Part shown: positions 56,369 through 64,000 of the stretch, one piece after another
Position numbering within the stretch: the stretch's first letter is position 1
How the letters are laid out: each line of letters begins with the position of its first letter
Assembly (NCBI RefSeq): GCF_030817415.1
Contig: NZ_JAUSZI010000002.1
Location: forward strand, 2,790,001 to 2,854,000
From: Streptomyces umbrinus
GTDB lineage: Bacteria > Actinomycetota > Actinomycetes > Streptomycetales > Streptomycetaceae
DNA: 64,000 nucleotides
Reading direction: 5' to 3'
Made by a program: the position numbers and the translations under genes
The notes under the pieces: generated by a model
What the model was told of the DNA's origin: nothing
The model's database searches: none
The model's input: the letters and a program-made list of their open reading frames with translations, nothing else

Positions 56369-59122
56369 TCACAGTCTGTCGGACAGCGTTCCCGACCGGA
56401 AGGCTGCTTCCCCCGCCATACGACGTACGAACGGAACCAGGCCGGCCCGGCCCTCCACGCCAAGCCGCCGGTACAGCCCGGTCAGGGTCTTCTCCACCGC
56501 ACGCCGTGTGACGCCGAGCTCCGCCGCCGCGTCCTGGTTGGTGTGTCCAAGAGCCACCAGCGCGGCCACCCGGCGCTCGGCGTCGCTGAGCCGTCCGCCG
56601 CCCGGCAGCACGACCCCGAGCAGCTCACCGTGAGGCGACCCGGTCCAGCGACGCAGCAGTGACGCTCCTGTCGCATCGGCGATCCGGTCGGCTTCGGCGA
56701 GGACTTCCGCGGAGCCGGGACGCCCGGCGGCGCGCAGCCGGTTTCCGTACGCTGTCAAAGCCCTGCCCAACTCCAGCGTGTTGGGACTCTCCCGGAGCAC
56801 GGCAACGGACTCGGCGAGCAGCGACAGCGCATACCGTTCCCGCACGAGCGTGCCCCAGATGCGCAGAACGCGGCCCAGTGTGGTGGGCGATCCGAACGCG
56901 CGGGCCCGATCGCCCGCGCGGGCGAGGATTTCGAGCGCGTTCCCGGTCTCGCCGAGGCGGAGCAGAGAGGGCAGGCACCACAGCCCCATCGGGAAAAGCG
57001 TCTGATTGTGCCAGCCCGCCTCCTCGGTGCGGCGAACGGTCGCCAGCAGGCCCGCGACCGGGACGGGCGGTTCGGTTGCCGTGGCCGACGAGGCTCGCAG
57101 CACTTGAAGAGCGAGGCTGCGCATCGGCAATCCGGTGTCCCGTGGCTCGGCCGGCAGGGCCCGCAGTCGGTCGGCCAGCAAGGGATCGCGTGTCTCGGCC
57201 GCCACGGACATCAGCCCCAGTACGGCCAACCAGTCGTTGTCGTCCAGCGCGCCGGGGTCCGCCGCGCAGGCGTCCCGCGCATCCGACCAGGCGTCCGCGA
57301 GCCGGCCGGCGTGCAGGCCGGCCAGCGCCCGCCAGCCCAGCACCCGGGTCCGCTGCCGCTCGTCACCCCGCTGCCGCGCCGCTTCGAGGGCCATGTCCAG
57401 CCAACTGCGTACGGAGTCGTCCGCGCCGGCCGCGATGCCGCAGGCAATCATCAGTGAGGGCGCGGCGTACCCGGAGGCAGCTGAGGCCGGCTCGTGGTCC
57501 AGCATCCAGCGCACCAGTTCGGCGACTTCGGCGGCCCGCAGCCGTACACCGAGGGTCCCGACGAAGGCGAGGACCGCCACGAGTTCGCGCTGGGCGGCGG
57601 TACCGGCCCCGGGGCCGGGGTCCAGTTCGCGCAGGCGTTTGACCGCCGCGGCCGAGGCATCCGGGCCTCCGGACTCGAGCAGCCGCGCGCGGGCCTCCAA
57701 CCGCAGGCCCAGGTCCACCGCTTCGAGGTCGGACGCCGGCACCGTGGCCAGCGTCGCCCGGGCGGACTCGATCATCTCGGACGCCGCCGGGGCGAAGACG
57801 AAAAGTGTCAGCGGCGCGCTCGCCACGACCGCGGCGCGTTCACGGGCCGAGGCCAGCAGCGGGATCGCCTGGGTGAGGTGCCGCAGCATGGCCGAGGTGT
57901 CGGTGTCCTGCTCCGCGTCGGCGAGGGCGGCCAGGAAGTCGCCGCGCTGCGGGCTGTCGGGCGGGCATTCCCGCAGGGCCCGCCGCAGGCAGCGGATCGC
58001 GAGGCCGAGGTCCCCGCGGCGCCGCGCGTCGTCGGCGGCCTCGCGCAACACCCGGGCGGCCTCGGGCCACTCGCCGGGGCCGACCTCGAGGAGGTGGGGG
58101 GTGACCCGCTCGACCGGGGAGCCCGAGGCATAGAGCAACTCGGCGGCGCGACGGTGCAATGTGGTGCGGTCATCGAGGGCAAGGCCCTCCTCGGCGATCT
58201 CCCGTACGCAGTCCCACAGCACGGGCGGCTCGCAGAGGTCCGCCACCCAGCCGAGCCGGTGCAGCGCCCTTTCCGCGGCGGCCGCTTCGGCCGGATCGAG
58301 GTCCGCGACGCGCGCGACGGTGCGCGCGTCGGCCACTCCGCCGAGGATCGCGGCGCAGTACGCGAGCCGCCGGACCGACTCCACATGGCTGCTCAGCGCC
58401 GCGGCCACGCGTCCCCGCAGGTGCCAGGGCGCCGGCCGGGCGCGGGCGACGGCGAGCAGTCGCGCGGGAGCGGGTGGCCGCGCCGCCTCCAGGCGGTCGA
58501 GCAGGGAGTTGACCAGCGTGGGGCTCCCGCCCGTCGCCCGCGTCCAGGCCCGGCCCGGTGCGTCGGCCAGGACGACGCCACGGTCCCTGAGCAGGGCGCG
58601 TACGCCGTCCACACTCAGTGGCCCCATCCGGACCACCTGGTCCGCGGCCAGCAACAGGTCCTGTACTCCGGGCAGTTCGGTGGCCGACTCGCCCTCGCAC
58701 ACCGTGACCACCAGGAGCAGCGGAGCGGGTTCCGGGTCGGCGAGCAAACGGGCCAGCCAGTCCAATGACGTCTCGTCGGCCCATTGCAGATCGTCCACCA
58801 GGAATGCCACGGGGGCGGCGGCCCGCTCTGCCGCGACGACCGCGTCGACGACAGCCGCCCGCCGCGCACCGGCGTCGAGATCGCCTTGCGGGAGGAGCCG
58901 GCCGACGACACCGAGGCTCAGCCCCTGGTCCAGGCGGCTGCCGCCGACCCGCCGTACGAGGAAGCCGTCCCGCGCCGCCACTTCCCCGACCGCGTCGAGG
59001 AACACCGAACGGCCCATGCCCGGCGCACCCGTGACCGCCACGAGCGTGGCGGCACCGTCGCGCACGTGTGCCATCGCCGTACGGATCGAGGCGAGAGGGC
59101 GTGCCCGGTCGTGGAGCGACAC
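56369..59122 (-). CDS. LAL-type LuxR-family regulator (1)
   Basis: This 917-aa protein starts at ATG 59122. It has an N-terminal AAA-like ATPase with Walker A GAPGMGRS (about 32-39) and Walker B VAFLVDDLQWADE, and a long helical, TPR-like middle. The C-terminal LuxR HTH reads LSDAERRVAALVALGHTNQDAAAELGVTRRAVEKTLTGLYRRLGVEGRAGL. Large ATP-binding LuxR proteins of the MalT class activate antibiotic and sugar-use genes in Streptomyces. It is divergent from a second LAL gene. Confidence 0.93.
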   Translation of the reverse strand: MSLHDRARPLASIRTAMAHVRDGAATLVAVTGAPGMGRSVFLDAVGEVAARDGFLVRRVGGSRLDQGLSLGVVGRLLPQGDLDAGARRAAVVDAVVAAERAAAPVAFLVDDLQWADETSLDWLARLLADPEPAPLLLVVTVCEGESATELPGVQDLLLAADQVVRMGPLSVDGVRALLRDRGVVLADAPGRAWTRATGGSPTLVNSLLDRLEAARPPAPARLLAVARARPAPWHLRGRVAAALSSHVESVRRLAYCAAILGGVADARTVARVADLDPAEAAAAERALHRLGWVADLCEPPVLWDCVREIAEEGLALDDRTTLHRRAAELLYASGSPVERVTPHLLEVGPGEWPEAARVLREAADDARRRGDLGLAIRCLRRALRECPPDSPQRGDFLAALADAEQDTDTSAMLRHLTQAIPLLASARERAAVVASAPLTLFVFAPAASEMIESARATLATVPASDLEAVDLGLRLEARARLLESGGPDASAAAVKRLRELDPGPGAGTAAQRELVAVLAFVGTLGVRLRAAEVAELVRWMLDHEPASAASGYAAPSLMIACGIAAGADDSVRSWLDMALEAARQRGDERQRTRVLGWRALAGLHAGRLADAWSDARDACAADPGALDDNDWLAVLGLMSVAAETRDPLLADRLRALPAEPRDTGLPMRSLALQVLRASSATATEPPVPVAGLLATVRRTEEAGWHNQTLFPMGLWCLPSLLRLGETGNALEILARAGDRARAFGSPTTLGRVLRIWGTLVRERYALSLLAESVAVLRESPNTLELGRALTAYGNRLRAAGRPGSAEVLAEADRIADATGASLLRRWTGSPHGELLGVVLPGGGRLSDAERRVAALVALGHTNQDAAAELGVTRRAVEKTLTGLYRRLGVEGRAGLVPFVRRMAGEAAFRSGTLSDRL

Positions 59123-59251
59123 AGAGGACTCCGTTCACGGATGGGACGAAGCGATTCCGACCATGTCGAGGGCAGTTCGGCTCACAAGGCCGCCTTCATG
59201 GATCGTTTACACCTTCAACATGACACACAGAATTGCCATATCGTGTTCATT
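59123..59251. promoter_or_regulatory. Divergent LAL promoter region
   Basis: About 130 bp separate the two divergent LAL genes. The segment from about 59185 to 59260 is AT-richer than its surroundings and probably contains both promoters, but I see no clear -35/-10 pair or strong ribosome-binding site on the plus side. Confidence 0.4.
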
Positions 59252-61720
59252 GTGAGCTCGAACCGATCAGAGCACATATGTCCAACGGCCCCTCCCGCGG
59301 CCCTGCGATCGAGCCGCTCCTCCGCTCGCTGCATCGTGACGCTCGGCTCCGCCGACCGCACGCCCGTGGCCGAGCTCGCGCATCGCGTCAGCGACGTGTG
59401 CGGCAGGGAAACGAGCGTGCGGCGCGTCGCCTGCCGACCCGACGAGGCCGGTACCGAACACGCCGTACTGAGGCGGCTGCTCGACGATCACGGCGCGGAA
59501 CCGCTCCCCCCGAACCAGGTACGACACGCGGCCGTCGCCCGTGTCAACGGTCTGCTGGCTCAGGCGCCACTGGTCCTCACCCTGACCGACGCGCAGTGGT
59601 GCGACGACGGAACGCTGCGCTGCATCGACCATCTGATGCGCGACACGTCAGGGGAACCGCTGACCGTGCTGCTGAGCCTGTCGCCCAGCGCGCTGCCCGC
59701 CGCGGCGGGCGCCTGGCACGAACTGGTCGCGCGAGACTACTGCACGGTCGCCGACGTCGCCGACCTGTGGCCGGGCGACAACGGCGGGCCGGCCGGAGCC
59801 GGCCTCGACGACCTCGTGCGCCACGAGTCGCACCTGCTCCGGGTCTCCAGGGCGTCGGTGTTGCTGCGCAGCGCCGACGCCGATCTCGTCGGTGCCCTCG
59901 CCGGGCTCCCCGCGGGAGTGGTTGCACGGACACTGAACGCCGCTCGGGAACTCGGGCTGCTCCCGCAGCGGATACCGGCGCACGGTGTCCCGCCCCACCT
60001 CGACGCACTGATCGGCACGCTGCCCGCCGCCGAGGGCGAGCGCATGCGTGCACAGGCCGCCGAGATCCTCAACGACGCCGGGCGGCCCGCCGGGCAGGTG
60101 GCCGACCTGATCCTCGGGCAGTCCGCCCTGAACCGGCCCTGGATGACCGCCATCCTCAAGGAAGCGGCCGGCACCGCTCGACGCGATCACCCCGCGTCCG
60201 CCGTGCGCTATCTCGAACGGCTCCACCGGGACGACCCGGCCGACGTCGCCGTCCGGACCGACCTCGCCGTGGTGCTGCTCGATATCGATCCGACGGCCGC
60301 CCGCGAGCACCTCGAAGGAGCGCTGGCCCGCACGGACGACCCGCATGCCCGGGCGCGCGCCGCGGTTCCGCTCCGGCTCGCCGCGCTCATGACGCACCGC
60401 ACACCCGACACGCCTCGGACGCTCGACAATCTGCTGCGCGAGGTGTGGGCCGGGCGCCTGGACCCGACACCGCCTCCGCGGACCCGGCCGACGCCGGTCG
60501 GCGGCACGACGGAACACCTCGCACTCGCCGCCCGCGCCCTGCGCACCGCGCTGACCGGCACCGATCTGCGCGGCGCGACCACCATCGCCCAGCAGGTCCT
60601 CCGGGTGGACCGGCCGCGCACCGCCTGGGCGAGGGTCGCCGCGGCCCAGGTCCTCGGGCTGGCCGACGACACCACTGCCGCGCTCGGTCATCTGGACATG
60701 GCCATCGCGGACAGCGAGCGACGCAAAGAGGTGTGGGCCGACTGCCACGCCCGGTCGGCCCGGGCGCTGCTCCTGCTCGAGTCCGGCCGGGCGCACGACG
60801 CGGCCGAGGCGGCGCTGGCCGCCTCCCGGATCGCCCGAGGGCATGGCTGGGAGGAGCACAGCCACCTGGCGCCGGTCACCCTGGCCCTGGCACTGGTGGC
60901 CGGCGCCGACCTCGACAGGGCCGAGGACACTCTGCGTCGACTCGATGGCCGCCGCGTCGACGACTCCGTCTGGGCGTACCACCATCACCTCATGGCCAAG
61001 GCCCTCGTCGAGCGCGGACGGGGCAGGCTCGGGCAGGCCCTGGACCTGATGGAGCGGTGCGGGGCGAGCCTCGCCGCAGCGGACGTGGCCAACCCGGTGT
61101 TCACCACATGGTGGGTGCACAGCACGGAGCTGCTCATGGCGCTTGGCCGGACGAGCGCCGCCGCGGAGCGGGCCGAACTCGGCCGGCACCTGGCCGAGCA
61201 GTGGCCCACGGCCCGCAGCACCGGGTTGAGTGTGCTGGCCAGGGGCATGGTGGCCGCGGCCTCCGACCGTGTGGAACTGCTCGCCGAGAGTGTCCGCCTG
61301 CTGGACAGCAGCTCCGACCGGTACTCCCGCGCGCTCGCCGAACTGCGCCTCGGGCAGGCGCTGTTGCAGCGGGGGGACAAGAAGGCTGCGCGCGGCCATC
61401 TGCACGCGGCACGGGCTACGGCCGTTCGGTACGGTCTGACCACCGTGGCCGAGCCGGCCCGGGCCGCGCTCACGGCGGCGGGCGGTCGGCCCGCGCGGGT
61501 CGCGCTCAGCGCCGCCGAGCGTCCCGTGGCGGAGATGGCGGCGGCAGGTGCGAGGAACCGCGCCATCGCCGATGCGCTCTATCTGACCGTGCGCACCGTC
61601 GAGTACCACCTGACGAACGTGTACCGAAAACTCGGCGTCACCGGTCGCGCCGACCTCGCGGAGTGGCTCACGTCCCAGAGTCCGGGCACATCTGCGCGCG
61701 TGCTCGGCGAAGACCGTTGA
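59252..61720 (+). CDS. LAL-type LuxR-family regulator (2), degenerate ATPase
   Basis: The frame from GTG 59252 gives 822 aa; GTG 59243 or GTG 59336 are also possible. The ATPase is degenerate: where Walker A is expected the text is TLGSADRTPVAE, with no GKT/GRS, while LVLTLTDAQWCDD resembles Walker B. A TPR-like region follows and the C-terminal HTH is LSAAERPVAEMAAAGARNRAIADALYLTVRTVEYHLTNVYRKLGV. ATG 59279 in another frame yields MSNGPSRGPAIEPLLRSLHR, a plausible LAL start, so a frameshift near 59330 may exist. The stop overlaps the next gene by TTGA. Confidence 0.88.
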   Translation: MSSNRSEHICPTAPPAALRSSRSSARCIVTLGSADRTPVAELAHRVSDVCGRETSVRRVACRPDEAGTEHAVLRRLLDDHGAEPLPPNQVRHAAVARVNGLLAQAPLVLTLTDAQWCDDGTLRCIDHLMRDTSGEPLTVLLSLSPSALPAAAGAWHELVARDYCTVADVADLWPGDNGGPAGAGLDDLVRHESHLLRVSRASVLLRSADADLVGALAGLPAGVVARTLNAARELGLLPQRIPAHGVPPHLDALIGTLPAAEGERMRAQAAEILNDAGRPAGQVADLILGQSALNRPWMTAILKEAAGTARRDHPASAVRYLERLHRDDPADVAVRTDLAVVLLDIDPTAAREHLEGALARTDDPHARARAAVPLRLAALMTHRTPDTPRTLDNLLREVWAGRLDPTPPPRTRPTPVGGTTEHLALAARALRTALTGTDLRGATTIAQQVLRVDRPRTAWARVAAAQVLGLADDTTAALGHLDMAIADSERRKEVWADCHARSARALLLLESGRAHDAAEAALAASRIARGHGWEEHSHLAPVTLALALVAGADLDRAEDTLRRLDGRRVDDSVWAYHHHLMAKALVERGRGRLGQALDLMERCGASLAAADVANPVFTTWWVHSTELLMALGRTSAAAERAELGRHLAEQWPTARSTGLSVLARGMVAAASDRVELLAESVRLLDSSSDRYSRALAELRLGQALLQRGDKKAARGHLHAARATAVRYGLTTVAEPARAALTAAGGRPARVALSAAERPVAEMAAAGARNRAIADALYLTVRTVEYHLTNVYRKLGVTGRADLAEWLTSQSPGTSARVLGEDR

Positions 61721-64000
61721 GCCAGCGGCCCCCCGCGGCCGGTCCGGCGGACACGCGAGCGAGGCTCCTGGAGCGGTCGGGCGAGATGGAGACGCTGCGG
61801 GAGGCTGTGCGCGAGGTCGCGGGCGGCGGGTCGGCCACCGTCGTCGTGCACGGGCGGCCGGGTACCGGACGCAGCGCTGTGCTCGCCGAGGCGTCCGCCT
61901 TGGCCCGGCGGGCCGGGCTGCACGTCGTCGCTCCGCAGTGGCCCGCCGACCCGCACCGCCGCCGGGGCATCGCCTCGCACGCGATCGCGGATGCGGCGCG
62001 CGACATGCCCGGGGCGCCGCTGGCGGTCGTCGTCGACGACGCACAGTGGGTCGACCCGCCCTCGCTGGAAGGGGAGTGGGTCCTCGCGCGGCACTCTGAT
62101 GACCGGCCCCTGCTGTGGGTGGTCGCCGGCTGCGACCCGGCGGTCCTGGCCGCGGGCGACACGCCCCGGTACGAGCTGGCGCTGCGCCCACTGAGTACGG
62201 ACGCCGTGCGGGCACTGCTCACCGAGGCGTACGGCGAGGACGCCGGCGGCGCGCTCGTTCCGGCCGCCGTCGCCGCGACAGGCGGCAACCCTGCGGTCCT
62301 GTGCGCGGCGTTGCGGCGGTGGCCTGCCCCGGCGCCCGGCACCGACGACCTCGTGGCCCTGGCCGAGCAGGTGGGGAGGCACCACATGCGGGTGGTTCTG
62401 ACCCATGTACCCGAGCATGTGGTCGCGTTGGTCAGGGCGAGCACGGTGGCGTACGGGGGCTTCTCGTTCGACCAGGTCTGCGAGCTGGCCGGGATCCTCC
62501 CGCCGTACCGCGAGCGGGCCCGTGCGGAGCTGGCCCGTACCGGACTGCTCGACTCCGTTGTCCGTCCCCGGCCCTTCCACTCGCTCGTGGCCGATCGGGT
62601 GCTCGGCCTCATGGACGAGGGCCCGCGCGGCGAGTTGTACGAGCACGCCGTGCGGCTGGGCCGCCGCGACGGAGTCCCGGAGCAGGTCCTCGGCCGACTC
62701 GTGGCGCACACACGGCTGACCGACCCGTGGGTGCCCGCCGCCCTGTATACGGTCGGCGCGCTCGCCCGGCGGTCCGGCGACAACGCCGACGCGGTCGCGT
62801 TCCTCGAACGGGCGGTGGACCGCGGGGCATCCGGCGCGTTGCGGGCGAAGGTCCTGCTGGAACTGGCCGTGGCGCAGCTGTCCGTGGCACCCGAGGCCGC
62901 CGACCGCGGGTTCCGCCGCGTCCTGGCCGAGGTCACCGCTCCGGACCGGTCCACCGACCGCCTCCCCGCCGCCGACCTGTTGACCCTGCGCGGCGGGGAC
63001 CACACCGCGGCGGCGCTCGCCTCGGCCGCGGGGAGGGAAACGACGGCTCCGGCGGAGAGGAGAACGCTTCTCGCCCTGCGGGAGTTGGCGCTGGAGACGG
63101 GTCCCGTCGCCTCGATGCCGGGCGGTGCCGTCGAAGCGGGCGCGCCGGTCACAGCCGGCGGGACATCGGCGGGGGGTGCGGAGGAGACGGACACACCGCA
63201 GACCGGCACTCCCCGCACCGCCGACCCCGGCTCACCGGCCCGCGCCTGCCGTGGTGAGTCGGGGCCGGCGGTGCCGGAGCTCGATCCGGCCGAGGCCGCG
63301 GCTGTTGCATGGCGGCACTGTGTTGCCGGGCACGGGATCCGTGAGGCGCGGCGGCTCGCCGCTGTCGCGCTCGGGCGGTCCGGGACCGGGCTGTTCGCTC
63401 CCGGGCTGGCGGCGACGCGTGTGCTCGCCGTCACCGAGGACGTGGACCTCGCGCGGGGCGGGCTCGAGCGGATCGAGGCCGAGGCCCGGCGACACGGGGT
63501 GCGGCCGGCAGTCGGGCAGGCCCTGCTGAACCGGGCCGAACTGGCGCTGCGCACCGGCGACCTGGGCGAAGCCCGGGACCGGTTGGCCGAGGCCATGACG
63601 GAGGTGCCCCGGCGCCACTGGCATCCCCGGACCCTGCCGAGACTGACCGCGTTGGAGGCGCTCCTCGCCCTGGAGTCGGGGCGGCCGGACCACGCCGAGT
63701 CCACGCTGGCGAGGTTCGTGCCGGACCGGCACGAGTACGGTCTTGGCCGGACTCAGCTGCTGTTCGCGCGCGGCGTCCTCGGCCTGTGTACCGGGCGGAT
63801 GGCCGATGCGAGGGCGCACCTGCGGGAATGCGGCCGGATCCTGCTGGCGGTCGGCTGTACCAATCCCGGTGTCGTGCCCTGGCGTTCGCATCTGGCCATG
63901 GCTCAGGCGTCCGTGGACCCGGACGCCGCCGCCCGCCTGCTGGCCGACGACCTGGCGGCGGCCCGGGCCTGGAGCGCGCCGAGCACGGTCGGCTCGGTGC
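61717..64000 (+). CDS. LAL-type LuxR-family regulator (3), partial at window edge
   Basis: TTG 61717 overlaps the stop of the preceding LAL gene (TTGA), suggesting coupled translation; ATG near 61786 would be the alternative. The frame stays open to the window end (761 codons). It has Walker A GRPGTGRS and Walker B LAVVVDDAQWVDP, then the helical TPR-like body (LLELAVAQLSVAPEAADRGF and NRAELALRTGDLGEARDRL). The C-terminal HTH would lie beyond the edge. As a tandem with the previous LAL it probably acts on the same cluster. Confidence 0.9.
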   Translation, partial: MSQRPPAAGPADTRARLLERSGEMETLREAVREVAGGGSATVVVHGRPGTGRSAVLAEASALARRAGLHVVAPQWPADPHRRRGIASHAIADAARDMPGAPLAVVVDDAQWVDPPSLEGEWVLARHSDDRPLLWVVAGCDPAVLAAGDTPRYELALRPLSTDAVRALLTEAYGEDAGGALVPAAVAATGGNPAVLCAALRRWPAPAPGTDDLVALAEQVGRHHMRVVLTHVPEHVVALVRASTVAYGGFSFDQVCELAGILPPYRERARAELARTGLLDSVVRPRPFHSLVADRVLGLMDEGPRGELYEHAVRLGRRDGVPEQVLGRLVAHTRLTDPWVPAALYTVGALARRSGDNADAVAFLERAVDRGASGALRAKVLLELAVAQLSVAPEAADRGFRRVLAEVTAPDRSTDRLPAADLLTLRGGDHTAAALASAAGRETTAPAERRTLLALRELALETGPVASMPGGAVEAGAPVTAGGTSAGGAEETDTPQTGTPRTADPGSPARACRGESGPAVPELDPAEAAAVAWRHCVAGHGIREARRLAAVALGRSGTGLFAPGLAATRVLAVTEDVDLARGGLERIEAEARRHGVRPAVGQALLNRAELALRTGDLGEARDRLAEAMTEVPRRHWHPRTLPRLTALEALLALESGRPDHAESTLARFVPDRHEYGLGRTQLLFARGVLGLCTGRMADARAHLRECGRILLAVGCTNPGVVPWRSHLAMAQASVDPDAAARLLADDLAAARAWSAPSTVGSV

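Noticed and set aside
59648..63704. Long minus-strand open frames opposite the second and third LAL genes
   Set aside because: These are antisense shadows; the plus strand has HTH, Walker and TPR-like features with correct codon bias.

Overview
This 64 kb window is high-GC actinobacterial DNA, and almost certainly Streptomyces. Third codon positions are nearly all G or C, GTG starts are common, 4-nt ATGA/GTGA start-stop overlaps recur, and the families present (IclR-type AllR with allantoin genes, LAL-type LuxR regulators, RNase Sa, TTA-containing developmental genes) are typical of that genus. The identification rests on reading the sequence and translations by eye, without database searches.

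Region 1 (1-29.9 kb) is core-like chromosome. It holds a partial hypothetical gene, an XRE regulator divergent from a methionine aminopeptidase, gamma-glutamyltransferase, a secreted CocE/NonD hydrolase, an orphan amino-acid ABC ATPase, a secreted SGNH hydrolase, exonuclease III, an MBL-fold hydrolase, a PcaD-PcaC fusion, an SNF2 helicase/SWIM-protein operon and a ROK sugar kinase. A CUT2-type sugar (probably inositol) ABC transporter follows, with a GntR regulator and a Gfo/Idh/MocA dehydrogenase. The region ends with a P450, a NarL-type two-component system and a secreted guanyl-type ribonuclease.

Region 2 (30-34.5 kb) is a small mobile-DNA hotspot. A 302-bp MITE-like palindromic element carrying a 24-bp tandem repeat directly abuts an IS4-family insertion sequence. 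Both sit on CTAG sites, the last of which is part of the stop codon of a TIGR00266-family gene. An SDR gene and a large intergenic inverted repeat follow.

Region 3 (34.5-41.3 kb) is an allantoin-to-glyoxylate module: allantoicase, allantoinase, the IclR regulator AllR, a MobA-like nucleotidyltransferase and malate synthase. Repeated TTCC-N7-GGAA-type sites lie in front of allB/allR and in front of aceB, so the genes look like one AllR regulon.

Region 4 (41.3-47 kb) is accessory. It has a HipA-like kinase coupled to a Rdx/SelT-like protein, a decayed integrase with its excisionase (remnant of an integrative element), a TetR regulator, a 7-TM MAB_1171c-family protein, and an XRE/ImmA-IrrE protease pair.

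Region 5 (47-64 kb, running off the right edge) looks like the flank of a specialised-metabolite cluster. It contains an AT-less KS-ACP-alpha-oxoamine synthase megasynthase, an NAD-binding epimerase-like protein and a class II DAHP-synthase homologue lacking most metal ligands. Its regulators are an OmpR-type two-component system whose response regulator has a TTA codon at codon 3, a PAS-LuxR regulator and three large LAL-type LuxR regulators. The synthase plus the degenerate DAHP-synthase homologue is the most unusual system in the window.
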